Shown here: piece by piece, positions 36,948 to 52,141 of the stretch
How the letters are laid out: every line of letters begins with the position of its first letter
How positions within the stretch are numbered: the first letter of the stretch is position 1
DNA from: Gadus chalcogrammus
Taxonomy: Eukaryota > Chordata > Actinopteri > Gadiformes > Gadidae
Assembly (NCBI RefSeq): GCF_026213295.1
Contig: NC_079425.1
Coordinates: 14,597,004-14,661,003 of the forward strand
Reading direction: 5' to 3'
DNA: 64,000 bases
Notes under the pieces: model-generated
What the model saw: the letters and a program-made list of their open reading frames with translations, nothing else
Told to the model about the DNA's origin: nothing
The model's database searches: none
Program-made: the position numbers and the translations under genes

Positions 36948-37410
36948 CTCCGGAGGGTGCGGTTCGGTTCGCAAAGGTGCGGCACGGTTTGCGTTTCAAC
37001 CGCCAAAAGTGGGCGTGACCTGGATTGAGCCGTACTGGTTTCGCACTCGTCTCCAGTACTCCTCCGTTGGGGTAGGCCTACTGAGACGCCTGAAAGGGTG
37101 CCGGCAAGTTCGAGCTACACGCCCCCTCCATTGATTGGTCGACAGAATCGTCACTCCCGGGTGAAATTGGGATAAAAACAAACAAACAGTACCCGCGAGG
37201 TATTATTCTGGATAATAGACATGTCGCGCAAAACATTAGCTTGGGCGAACAAGGAGGTGGAGACGTTCCAAAACTGTTGCTGGACGTTCCTTTTTTACAT
37301 TGTTTTTTACTGAGCAGGCTACTGTGTAGCACTGCTATGATGTTTAGGTAGCTGCCACGATCGACATCCGGCCTACCATAAGGGTACTTTCGGAGGTGGA
37401 AACGTGTGGC
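36948..37410 (+). mobile_element. Harbinger-like fragment, copy B, with Myb-like coding remnant
   Basis: The left part matches copy A (34727-34990): GGTGCGGTTCGGTTCGC, CCAAAAGTGGGCG, ACTCCTCCGTTGGG, GAGCTACACGCC. A coding remnant begins at 37221. Around 37395 CGGAGGTGGAAACG is the inverse of the CGTTTCCACC end and may be the decayed right terminus. PIF/Harbinger elements encode a Myb/SANT-like protein beside the transposase, which fits. Confidence 0.5.
37221..37311 (+). pseudogene. Myb/SANT-like N-terminal fragment
   Basis: The ATG at 37221 starts MSRKTLAWANKEVETFQ. Trp followed by x-x-x-E-V-x-x-Phe/Leu is the first helix of the Myb/SANT-like domain in Harbinger accessory proteins (WSNEEVETFL-like). 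A stop follows at about 37311 and no further helices are readable. It is a short decayed remnant, and a chance match is possible. Confidence 0.4.
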
Positions 37411-37770
37411 GCGTATGTGTGTTGTGATGTATCCTGCGTGTACCCTCACCTTTTACGAGGTTCATTTACAAATTCAGATTAGGCGACTTTCCACCAGAGA
37501 GTTTCTGTTGATGTGTGTGTGTGTGAGTGTGAGTGTGTGTATTGTGATGTATCTTGTGTGCACCCTCACAATTTTAGGAGTTTAATTTTACAAATTTAGG
37601 TAAGGTGAATTTGCACCACAGTATGAGTGCGCAGTGTGTCTGTGTTGGTGGAGAGGTTTGGAGAGGTGGCATCGATGTCATTCCCTCCTCACTGACCCAC
37701 CCACCTGCTAACACCTCCTGTCCTATATCCACCTTTTCATCTCCTACCCTAACTTCCTTTTCAGTTTCTC
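37411..37770. other. Unassigned, repeat-like
   Basis: Two related words, CACCCTCACCTTTTACGAGG at 37443 and CACCCTCACAATTTTAGGAG at 37562, each preceded by TGTGATGTAT, indicate a ~120-bp direct duplication (37420-37640) around a GTGTGTGAGTG patch. No gene was recognised. Confidence 0.45.
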
Positions 37771-38320
37771 TCAATGAGGTTCTATCACTTCCCACTGCCC
37801 AACAACCTGCCCTCTCAACACTATCCCCTCCCACCTTCGTCTGTCTGTTGCTTACTACCTCATCCTTTCCTTATCCATCTCATTAAAACCGTTTTGTTTT
37901 CCGAACATGCAACAAGATTTAACCCTCTTTTAAAGAAACCCATTCAATGTAGAGAGGGAGGTTCAACCCTCAGGATTCTATTCTTGGTACCATTCTCCAT
38001 CTCTGTACACAAAGTCATTGGGAGCTGTCTTTCACTTCCATGGCTTTTTATACTACAGCTATGCAGATGACACACAGCTAAAATTCTGTAATTTTCAAAG
38101 TCTGAAAACAAGGTGGAAGCACAAATGCCTGCTTGTCTGGATGACTTAGCTCAGTGGTTGCTGAAACACAACCTGAAGCTCGCTTGGAGCAGTTTGCCTC
38201 TATGATGAATTGCATGCAACCGCATGATTCTTGCAATTTCTAGGAAGTATTGTACACTTTGTGCAAATCTATTTGGATAAAAGTGTAAGCATAAATGCTA
38301 TGTAATGTAGAGCCTAGATT
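37771..38320 (+). pseudogene. Degraded LINE: reverse transcriptase relic and 3' end
   Basis: The clearest motif is YSYADDTQL at about 38050-38080, the catalytic YADD box of a non-LTR reverse transcriptase. Before it, FNPLLKKPIQ resembles the VTPLLKKP motif. The polymerase is otherwise unreadable because of deletions and frameshifts. At 38265-38310 TTTGGATAAAAGTGTAAGCA and TAAATGCTATGTAATGTA match the 3' tail of L2/Rex-type fish LINEs (TTTGGATAAAAGCGTCTGC). The order of reverse transcriptase followed by tail fits a plus-strand LINE shortened inside. Confidence 0.6.
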
Positions 38321-38671
38321 GAGGCGTCTTTAAATGCCCACGCAGAGGGGACCACAAACCCGGGCCAACGTGTATGTGGCAACATTAATTAACATTGATT
38401 TTGCATAATTAAAGCGTGTGCAAAATCAATGTCATTGAAAGAAATATTTTTTGCCTCACTTTAATAGACTAAAGTATAACTTAAAACACTGTTTAAGAGT
38501 TATTGGAACAAGCCATAACTGTATTTATTCCTCCCACGGCAATATATTCACCGGAAAAAAGGCATTACAGATTTCCTTTTGATCCTTTAACTACATGACC
38601 TGTCAAATAGGTTGATTATCTATTCCAGGCACTCTGGGTAACAAAAAGTATAAACACAGAGCTCAAATATA
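38321..38671. other. No gene seen
   Basis: AT-rich sequence without recognisable features. Confidence 0.4.
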
Positions 38672-38793
<122 letters not shown>

Positions 38794-38845
38794 TAAAGAG
38801 GTGTTTGCAGTGCTTAAATTGTACAGTGGGAAGTCCCGGAACGCA

Positions 38846-38863
38846 GGGGGGGGGGGGGGGGGG
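38846..38863. repeat. Homopolymer G run, 18 bases
   Basis: Eighteen consecutive G residues directly before the Harbinger element. Confidence 0.95.
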
Positions 38864-38879
38864 TGGATCCGGAGACTTA

Positions 38880-39496
38880 GGCCCCGTCCACACGAAGCCG
38901 AAATGGGCGAAACCGTTCCGGTTTCGATCTATCCGGTTTCGGAGTATCTCCGTAAAGACTGAGTCAAGCGAAACCGGATAGATCTGTAGAAATGCTGTAG
39001 TACACATGCCATGCCCATAAGGGGCGCTGCTTCTGCTACAGAAATCCAGCAGAAAATTAAATAAGAAGAAGAGGCGAGCATGCGCATAAAGGCTGCCCCC
39101 CGAACCACTAACAACACAAACAAACGGTCAGTCAACAGTCTCAATAAATAATGGCTTAGCAACCCAACAAGGGACTTGGTCTGCTGCAGAATGATTACAA
39201 GCCTGTAGTCCACTATCATCTTTTTTGTTGTGAGTTCTGAGACTCCGCGGGCTTAACAGTCATTGGCTAGAGGGTCGAGGGGCGGGGCGATGACGTCATG
39301 GTTTACGGTTTCAGGCGGTTTCAGGCGTCCACACGAATCCAAAACGAAACCGGGTAGATTTGAAACCACCTCCGAGGGTGGTTTCAGAAGTTTACGGTAT
39401 CGGTCAGCGGATTCACCGGCTTCGTGTGGACGGAAGGCCGAACCGTACAAGACCTTTGCGGTTTCGCCTTGAAATCGGCTTCGAGTGGACGGGGCC
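38880..39496. mobile_element. PIF/Harbinger-type MITE, 617 bp
   Basis: Left GGCCCCGTCCACACGAAGCC and right (reverse-complemented) GGCCCCGTCCACTCGAAGCC form the ends. TTA flanks both sides (38877-38879 and 39497-39499). GAAACCG and GGTTTC words recur throughout, and TTCGTGTGGACG at 39420 is an internal copy of the terminal motif. No coding sequence. Confidence 0.8.
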
Positions 39497-39799
39497 TTAG
39501 AACGGGGGTTAGAGGTAATGGAACAAAAAAAAATACACTGCCTACTAGTGTTGTGCCGATGGATGATGTCATCTTTCGTCGTGATGGCTGACTGACACGC
39601 GCGCCCCCCTCCCCCCCCTGTCAGACACACACTAATGCTAGTCTCTTATATAGTTAACCTAAATACTTTGCAGGGATTGCTCTGTAAATTAAATTGAGAA
39701 TATAACTGATGCATATGCACGCTATTTTAAACACGGCAGCCTTTGCCTGAGACGTGTTAGTCTTCCGCAATCTGAAAGCATTTCTCGAGCCGGATTGCA

Positions 39800-39990
39800 G
39801 TGCCATGTCGCCAAACTAGGACTGTGCGGCTGGAGAAAATATACAGCGAGGCAGCAGCCCCCCCCCGTGTGATCCTGTCCTTGGCGGAGAAAGCTGCCAT
39901 CACCACCAATGCTTGGAAAGCGTTGATTACAGAGTCGTGCGTGACAGTGACTGAGTGCGATCCTGTAGAGCCGCTCGATACCAGAGAGGC
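39800..39990 (+). pseudogene. hAT transposase fragment
   Basis: Around 39870-39960 the frame reads LAEKAAITTNAWKALITES and CVTVTE. This matches the first catalytic-region motif of hAT transposases (VSLTTDAWTS..TESYVTVT), with the catalytic Asp replaced by Asn. The frame stays open from 39800 to 40054 but the downstream part is not recognised. Upstream at about 39548 AGTGTTGTGCCGATGG resembles a hAT terminus. Around 40505-40590 two GGTGCCGGATC / GGTACTGGATC words with TTCCGGCACC may be remains of another hAT end. The element's limits are not resolved. Confidence 0.5.
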
Positions 39991-40054
39991 ACACTGCGGG
40001 AAACATGAATTTTCGTTTCCAAAAATGTATTTAAAAACCAAAATATCTGTTTGA

Positions 40055-40737
<683 letters not shown>

Positions 40738-41264
40738 GGGTCGGGGGACTCCAAGCATTAATTCCCACAAGCCTGCTGACCTACTTATGAAGCAACACAC
40801 TACAAAACTCTGCTAATACACAATCAGCATTCCCACCATCACATCACATGATCATCATGTTTCAAAGGATCGCAGAGTCACACCATAAAAAAACATCCAG
40901 TAGATTCAGTTAGCATGCCATGACTCACCCAACTCCTATTTTTTTTTCCAACTTTATTTTTCGTTGTTTTAAGTTGTTTGGTTTTATATGTTAAAGTGGC
41001 AATCACGAAGATTTCTGTTTTGTTCTCTTGGGGCGCTAAACAGCAATTTTTACCAGAGATAAACAGTATCACCACCAATAACCAGTTCATAAAATGCTAA
41101 TAGGCCTACTGCAAATGCAAAGGCTTTCAATTATTATTGCGCTACCTCATTTTGTGATAAATAGGGACTGAACAGTCCTTGAGTTTGAAATTCGTCGACA
41201 TTGCCCCATTAAAGAGCCCGTGTGGGGTTTAGTTTTAGAGCTCTGTCTTGGCAGCTGTTGACTG

Positions 41265-41520
41265 GGAAGTCCGGTAGAGGGTTAAGCTTCTTGGACACTT
41301 GGACAACGCCATGGTGTGTGTGGATTTGTGGTTGTAAGGAGATCGTTCTGGACAGCTGTTGATTTTGATCAACTAACCCAAAGATATGTGTGGAGCTCCA
41401 TCAGAGCAGCAGTATGTTTTGAACCCTCACGTTGTACAAGTGAGGGTTAAGCTTCTTATAATATAAAGCCATGAAGTGTGGTGCATTTCATATACAACTC
41501 GGCCTTTACACCACAAAGGT
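41265..41520. repeat. Dispersed repeat related to 22490-22690
   Basis: It carries GGGTTAAGCTTCTTGGAC, TGTGTGTGGATTTGTGG, GACAGCTGTTGATTTTGAT, TGTGGAGCTCC, GAGGGTTAAGCTTCTTATA and GCATTTCATATACAAC. These follow the order seen at 22490-22690, with GGGTTAAGCTT present twice in each. Confidence 0.5.
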
Positions 41521-44500
41521 ACTAAAAATGTATCCCAAAGGTCTGTTGGTCGTGACCGTGGGGATGAGATGGCCCCCATCCTTTCTATAACTCTCTAAAC
41601 ATCCAGCTGAAACAGACAAAGACTGTACTACGATAATCAAATAATGTAATGAAACACATTTTTCTTATAGAATAGCAAAATGTCTCCATATCTTACTCTA
41701 TAGTGAACAGAGTAGTCCAAACGCACACATAAACAAGTCACTGTCCTGTTGTTTTGCCCTGCAGAATTTATCTGTACGATTAATGCCACACAGAAATTAT
41801 CTTTACTCCTACAACCATTTTTTGGTGTTTAAGGATCAGGAGTTTGTTATCCTCTCTGTGTCCACGAAGTTGTTTGATCAGAAAAGAAGAACGCTGAATT
41901 GATGGCATGGATGGATTGTGCGAGACCAATTCTACAGGAAGACTTTGTGGCTCTCCTCCAGGCCCAAGGGAACCGGAGGCTGTGATCTGCTCATCACTGG
42001 GTGGATAAGGGCCTTGTTGCCATTCAATATGCATGCAACACAATCAATTATTTACTTGTGAGAAATGGGCATTTAAAGACGCCGTGATATTGGTATAATT
42101 TCACAATTGCTAATGTTTTTTCCCACTGTGCACTCACCTAGGGTGTGCAGCTGTGCATAACATTTATACCACAACAATTAATCGTTAAAATTGCTTTGGA
42201 GGAATGCAGCGGTCGCAAGAGGGTGTAGGACGGATGCGCCTCCCGCCCGGTCTGTCCCACCTCAATCACGGCCATATATCCTGTTTTACTTTGAAACCCA
42301 TCACGCTGTGTCTAAATGCAATGCCATTCCACTTCTTCTGTGATCCTCTGTTCCCTCTCTGAATCAGGAATGCAGGACATACTTAACATACTACATCTAG
42401 ACAGGGGATCTGAACCCATGACCTCACTTCATGCTGAGAGAGGGATCGGAACAGATCCCTCTCTGAGGGATATGCACCTATGACAATTAAATTAAACCAA
42501 ACAGCAGTCAATCAAAATCTTTGAGGATAATTATTTGAAAATATGTTTTTTAAATTTCTGAAATTCAAATTGAATGATGTATAACCTCCTCTATTATTTC
42601 AAGTCAGCAATTTGCTTCGATTTTTTCTAGATCTTTTAATGTTTTTGGCTAAGTGTGGAAGTCTACGGCACTTCCGGGCAACCATTTATCATTAACTATG
42701 GCGTATCAATTATGAACTGAATCCTCATGGGAGTTTGAATTGTGTCTGGGCTGATCATGCTGCACTGACTATTTTAGTCTCGAAGCAGTTTTCAGTGGAA
42801 GGGGAAACCTATGTGATACGTTCCCTGAAATGATCTTTATCAGTCGATGTTCTGTCTAGCAATAATAACCTTCTGCTATTTTTGTGTGGCGGTATCTTCT
42901 TCTGAGTCTTCAGGAGAAGTCTTCTCCTGTCGTTTAAACATGCAAAGTGCCTTCTGGTCTGGTGCCTTGATTGGAAGATAGATGCAGAAGTAGCCATGAG
43001 AGATGGCTATAGGTGAGGGGAGTGAGTGGCAGGGCCAAGGCTGTGTTGTTTGTGTGATCCTATGTCATGGCATGGCAATATATATTGGGTGTCTTAATGG
43101 TTATGACCACGGGTATGTGAAAACCTGAACCAGTAACTTCGTCCCTCAATTCTGTGCTTCCAGTTCCAAGTTTATTTCTAGTCCTTGCCAGTGTATTTCT
43201 ATTATTTTCCTGTGTATTTTATTGACCAATGGGAGCAACAATACACCCCCTCCTCTCTATTACCCTGACAACTACTGTCTACTCGACAATGAGTTTAAAT
43301 GACGCGTCACTCTGAATATATGACAATTGGAATGTTTAAGGTTCCAAAGTAATTAGGCATGAAACAGATGGAGTTATTATGTAAGCTCTTGTTCTACTTC
43401 GTATCAATGACGGGGACAGTAGAGTACGAACAGCCAAGCACCGACTGTTTGGCATGCATTTCTCATTGCTCAGGCTCACATCAAGAAAAGCTAAAAACAA
43501 GAAAAGCCAATTACTGTGTGGGAACCCCACAAAACACAAAAATCCGCTTCAGGAGATCTCCACGACAGTATTTGCAGACTTCCTACACAAGTGATTCAGG
43601 TTTGTTTACGGCGGCGGCAGGGGGCTGCAGGCCAATAAAAATGTGGGGCTAGTTTGCAGCTGCTTCGGCTGCCTCGGAGCAAACTGCAGGACCGTAAAAG
43701 TGAATGAGGGTCGGGGGACGACGCGCAGGGGAGATATCAGACCTCCTCAGAAGCAATCTGTTGGAAGCCCTCACAAACCCTAAAGTCCAAACATGCATCA
43801 TCGGCAGCAGATAAAGCGCATAGATATGGCGACGTTACAGACATGGCGTTTTTGAGCGAGGGTAGTCATAATGCGACAAGACAACAGGGAGCGAGATATT
43901 AAACCGCTGAATCAATACGATACACAGCCCGCCTCTGGACATTCACAATTGCACAATCATTTAGGTTTTCATTTTTTCGATGTGCCAAGCCTCACCTTTT
44001 TTATGAATGGCAATTTGTTAGAACTTTGGTGATATTAAACAGGGGTCCAAGGCGCTACACGTAATCAGCCTTTCTTGTCTGTTGTGATTTTATTCACTAC
44101 CATCTATCGGAAGCAGATTCACAAACATCAAACTAGTTCCCTTACCAAATCTATAACAAAGATTTAACACCTTAAACCATATCTCCAAGGAAAACATCCA
44201 CCTCTGCAAACAAAATGCTGTGTCTTGCTTTCTGCCTATTAGGTCCAATGAGTACCGAGTGAGGTCACCAATCGATTAGACATGAACACTGCAGTAGGGG
44301 TTTTGGGTGAAAAACGTATTCTTTGTGCAGATAAAAGAAGACCCAGTGAGATTCCACTCAGAATATGCCCATGGTCGTGTTCTAACCTGTACTGTCTTAT
44401 ATTTTCACAAAAAATAAAACTTAAATATTAGATTTTCTCCAGTATTACTCTAAAGACGAAATTGATTCAGCGACGGCTGGCTTTCATTGAGCCACAGGTA

Positions 44501-45290
44501 TCTTGAATGTTATTCTGCAGGCGGTCAGTTTGAACAACAGTGAAGTGCTGTGGTGAATAGGTCAGACGGTTTCAATAACAGCAGCTAGTGGTCTAGGGCC
44601 CCTTCGCCAAGCAAAAGAGTGGGCCATATCTTTACTCATTCATTGGTAGAGGAAACCGTTTCTGTTGTTAAAGTTGTTAAAAAATCTCTTCTACTTATAC
44701 ATAATATATCCTAACTATTATTTGGGTATTTACTATTTTGTACATATGATCGTCTTTTTTTTTCTTTTTCCGTTAAAGCAATTTGAAAGCTGAATGTATG
44801 ATCAGGGATAGTGGATTTAGTCGGTGGTGAGGTTAGCTGAGACGGTAGAATTACATCCAATGGAAGAGTTGCCAGAGGGAGACTCTGGATGAAAGCCAGG
44901 ATGACATAATAGACCTTGAAGAGTTCACCATTTGCTACTACTCTGTAACTTGGCAGATATTTTTTTCAGATCAGACTTGCAGTAAATTTTGATTCATGTT
45001 CATTAGCAAGGATTTCAGAAATCAGTATCACAAAGTAAGGATAATTTTCAGGTCATATTCATTATCACTTTACAATAAACCATTATTTACAATCAGAGTA
45101 GATCATGAATTGCCAGAAAAGGAAATGTGTCCTAATGGTTGGAAACAATGTACTATCTTCACAAATAGTCTGAATGATAAGTCTGCCCTTATTTGGCTCT
45201 TATTGGACACATTTCAAGTAATTAAACAAATAGATCTGCCGAAGAAAAAGTTCCTGACCCCATCACCAACAGTTCTCCCATAAAGACTCG
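41521..45290. other. No gene seen over 3.8 kb
   Basis: No convincing coding similarity, terminal repeats or RNA genes were recognised. Small items: AGAGAGGGATC with GATCCCTCTCTGAGGGAT near 42440 forms a short inverted repeat, and GCAGCTGCTTCGGCTGC lies near 43656. The low repeat content contrasts with the flanks and suggests mostly unique DNA. Confidence 0.45.
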
Positions 45291-45620
45291 ATCACCAATA
45301 AGTATGAAAAAGATTTATTTGAATAATGACATGAGAATATTTTGCATGGTAAATCTTTGGCATGAGCCCCGTCACTGATCCAGGATGTCGTGCGGACTCG
45401 GCGTATCCTGCCAGGACTAGCAGGGGCGGAGCCTTCCCCTGAACAAGTAGACTGAGGCAGACCTGGTTGTGGTGGGGTGGATGGAGGAGCATCAAATGAA
45501 AACCTGAGCAGCAAAGAACATGTGTTATACTACTCTTTATAAAGCAGGTGTAGGCAGGTGATTGGTAGATGGTGATTGGTGGCCAGCCGCGCTTGATTTG
45601 AGCGCGCTTGATTTCAGAAA
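45291..45620 (-). mobile_element. Possible solo LTR or retroposed unit
   Basis: On the minus strand there is a TATA-like CTGCTTTATAAAGAG (about 45535-45550), a GC-rich body with CAGGGGAAGGCTCCGCCCC, and CAAATAAATCTTTTTC near 45315-45330 as a polyadenylation-like signal. TATA box and AATAAA about 220 bp apart resemble an LTR. No defined ends or target duplication were seen. Confidence 0.3.
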
Positions 45621-46235
45621 GCTTACATTTACAGTAATATGTAAATACTGTCCAAAATACTTGCCAATACTGCACTTCTAGTATTAGGTTGAATCAAGTA
45701 GTTACGCTACCTTTACCTTGTATTACATGGTATCCATCTAACCTAGGATATTGTTAATAAAAACATTACTGTCGCGAACATTTCAAATCAATTATTTATT
45801 AATTTATTTTGTTGTAAATGTCAAACAATGTTGGACATTTGACAGATAAAAGGCATTCAAACTGACTGAAATTAATAAAAAGGGAATTAATTTACATAGC
45901 TTTACAATATGCACATACTACCTCAGGCCTATATTTATTTTCCCTGTGTCAGATGTCTCAGCCTAATATTTACTTTCTGTAGACATCGATCACATTTTAA
46001 AAGGGAAGAATTACTTTGGTTTGTTATAATAATACATTATTGAGTGTTTGGTTTCAGTTGCTTTCTGGAAGTTTATTGCAGACATGGAACAGAATTGTGA
46101 GGTTCTAATATTTTACAAGCTTAGGAGCAAGAACTTAACAGTCTATTTATTTACACAGAGCTGGAAATGTTTGGATCAGGAAGAACGGTCAAAGAATAAG
46201 AACAGCAGCAGCATGATGTGTTTTAAAGTCTATAC
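45621..46235. other. No gene seen
   Basis: AT-rich, no recognisable feature. Confidence 0.4.
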
Positions 46236-46415
46236 CAACATAGAGAGGGAGAGAGAGAGAGATGGAGAGTGAGGGGGAAAGAGAGATTGATGGAGAGATA
46301 GAGAAATGGAGGGACGGAGATAGAGAGAGAAGGTGAGAGAGAGAGCGGGGGAGAGTGAGAGAGAATGGACAGTGAAGCACAGACAAAGAAAGAGAAAGAG
46401 AACAAAGGGTTTGAG
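46236..46415. repeat. Purine (GA-rich) tract
   Basis: Degenerate GAGA/GGAGA sequence of about 180 bp. Ser-Leu-rich frames on the minus strand are artefacts. Confidence 0.9.
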
Positions 46416-46756
46416 AAAGATAGACGGGCAAGTAAATAGGCATCAGAAGTCGGGATGAAAAGAAATAATAGGCTAGAGGTCACCTTTCATTAGGAGGTCA
46501 TTCAATCTATTTGCAATAAAATTAGTTTTATAAACAAATAAGAAGTAGGCAAAAAGCAAGCATTTAAACAAAGAAATATAAATATTACTATCTTTAACAA
46601 GCTCTGATAAAATTTGTGTTTGGGGGTTGTACGATGTCGCCAGACACCCAGGTGAGTTTGAAGATAACTGGTTAATTTAGGGACTTGAAGCATCTCATAA
46701 AAAAACCCTGAAGAATAATACTGTATCCCAAATTATTACATACCTTAGACATCTCC

Positions 46757-47279
46757 TAGCCTGGCTCCGCCCGCCTAAGTACTTCCGCTCAATTTGAATT
46801 TCCCTTCAGTACTAGGTCTGGACCTGCTGTATATAATTTGGTTTTCTGGTGCCGCCACAGCGGCCCCCAATCAGCGAACAGAGGGCGTGTCTGAGAACAA
46901 TGACGATAAAGTCGTACGCCAGTTTGAGTTGTTGTTGTAGGTCGGTAGTTGATTTACAATGTGCAATTTTTCCCTGATAAATTAAATTCGACGAACAAAA
47001 CCTGCAGCTGTCGTTGACGGACATTTTCGTGCAGACGCGCAAGGTGTTTGGTTTGTGTACAACCTGCGCTTGATTCCCGGTGCATGACATACGTCACAAC
47101 CAAACGTTAGCGATTGGTTATGGCAGATCCAGAGTGGCACTGGGCAGATCCAATTATTTTAAACTTCAACAGACACCCGCCTTCAAGTGAGTTAACGTTT
47201 GTCAATTGATTAGGTCCAGACTCTCTGTACAAATGAAATGAAATGAAGTGAAGTACGAGAGTCTGGTAGAACCAGGCTA
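46757..47279. mobile_element. hAT-like MITE, 523 bp
   Basis: The ends are TAGCCTGGCTCC on the left and, reverse-complemented, TAGCCTGGTTCTACC on the right. A direct repeat GACATCTCC flanks the element (46748-46756 and 47280-47288). An 8-bp hAT-type duplication with one base shared by chance would give this. Near both ends the words GTACTTCC / GTACTTCA and AGTCTGG/GTCTGGACC recur. No coding sequence. Confidence 0.75.
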
Positions 47280-47355
47280 GACATCTCCACTAGTATGGAA
47301 GAAATTAACCCTACATTTTATGGTAAGCTATGATTATTATTAGGCATATATATCA

Positions 47356-48294
47356 TTGTGGGGGGACGTGCGACATCTGGCCTGCAGGGGGACTATGGGC
47401 AGGTTGGGAGCACACCGGATCGGCTGGGGGGATTGGACCTGTTTGCGGACACCTGCTCGCAATCAGGTCAATCAGGGAGTGTGTACTTATGTGCCTGCTT
47501 TGTGTTGTAGTAGGGGAACCAGGAGTCGCCTCCCCCCCCCACTCCAGAGACGGGCGCTCAGACGGCAGTGGAGGGGGCGTTGGCGGTGCGGGCGGCCTGG
47601 CCACTTCCGGTGGGAGTGCCCTATGATGGAGGTGGGTCAGGTCGTCCGCGTCACCGGTGCCCCGTTTCCTCCCCACGGTCCCGGTGAGGCGTACCGTATC
47701 CCGGTGAGGATACAGCGGGGTACGCACCAGGCGCTTTTGGACTTGGGCTGCATGCAGACCATGATCCACCAGCGCCTGGTGCGGTCCGAGGCATTGGTGG
47801 AGGCGTTGAGCGTTTCGGTGAGGTGCATACATGGGGATGTGCACGAGTATCCTTTGGTCCCTATCGAAATTCGTTGTGTGGGAAGGAAATATAGTGTCAA
47901 GGCGGCGGTTAGTTCGAGCCTCTCGCAGCCCCTGATTCTTGGGTTGGATTGGGCGCGGTTTCCACAGGCTGTTAGGGGGACTACGGGATGCGGACACGAC
48001 AGGTATGGACATGCAAGTCGTGTGCTGTGTTCTGCGCTGAGGTGGGGGCGTCCGACGCTGCTCAGGGATCGGGGGAGGCGGGGGGGTCCCCAACCCGAGG
48101 TCCAAGCGCCGAAATTCCCACCGGTGGAGGATTTCCCCCTCGAGCAGTCTCGTGACGCCACATTGAGCTCAGCCTACGACCAGGTGATAGTTATTGATGG
48201 GAGTCGGGTCCGGCCAGATGCGGCGCTGACTTACCCACACTTTATGGTGGTTCGGGACAGGCTTTATCGGGTGAGTCGAGAAAAAAGTAGCTGA
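47356..48294 (+). pseudogene. Gypsy-type retroelement: gag zinc knuckle, protease and pol remnant
   Basis: The open frame spans 312 codons and carries three pieces of a Gypsy-type polyprotein. First is CGRPGHFRWECP, a gag zinc knuckle that has lost its first Cys (Arg instead). Next is HQALLDLGCMQTMIHQ, the retropepsin active site, where the usual DSG or DTG is DLG, followed by LSQPLILGLDWARFP, the typical end of the protease. Then after a Pro/Arg-rich joint comes VEDFPLEQSRDATLSSAYDQ and YPHFMVVRDRLYRVSRE. In fish Gypsy elements that segment precedes the integrase zinc finger. Reverse transcriptase and RNase H are not seen, so the copy is internally deleted. The region 47356-47515 has no recognised domain and CACCTGCTCGCAATCAGGTC in it resembles LTR sequence. 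Confidence 0.75.
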
Positions 48295-48759
48295 TCACCT
48301 CTCCCCTACAAGTTAGGTTTGACATGGCGCCAGGGAGTAGGTTCAGGGAGTTAACTCTGTTCCTATCTTGTTTGCTGCCACATGCAGGGTCTATGGGTCA
48401 GGTTGCACAGACGTCAAACTTGGGCTGCTTTTTGAAAAATATGCTGACATGCACACACGTACGCCATCGCTCTGTATGCATAGGGATCGATGTGTGTTCA
48501 AAGGTAAAGCTGTGACCTGGAAAAACATGATATGTAAATCAACATTTTATGTAAGTCTGATTTTATATTATGTAAGGATTGGGTATATAAGGAGCAGGAC
48601 GAGAATCATTCTGGAGTGTCTTTGCAAACCTCTCTCGGCTTTGTTGTTTCTCGTTTTCGGGTAACAATAAAGTCTCTGTCAATACTTGATCCGGACTTCC
48701 CGATTCCTCATACTCTCTTAGTTAGATGAAGTGATAGAACTCGGTTATTTTCTACCACA
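48295..48759 (+). mobile_element. Presumed Gypsy 3' region and LTR
   Basis: A GGGTATATAAGG TATA box at 48581, TCTCGTTTTCGGG, and AATAAA at 48666 followed by TTGATCCGGACTTCCCGATT form a promoter-to-polyadenylation layout typical of an LTR. The block ends TCTACCACA at 48759. The start is uncertain (possibly TGTGTGTTC near 48491). No 5' LTR copy was recognised upstream. Confidence 0.5.
48581..48590 (+). promoter_or_regulatory. TATA box of the presumed LTR
   Basis: GGGTATATAA, 80 bases before the AATAAA at 48666, in the arrangement expected for U3/R of an LTR. Confidence 0.45.
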
Positions 48760-52137
<3,378 letters not shown>

Positions 52138-52141
52138 TTAA

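Noticed and set aside
47353..48161. Pro-rich 250- and 174-codon open frames on the minus strand
   Set aside because: They are antisense to the Gypsy gag-protease frame, which has recognisable motifs.
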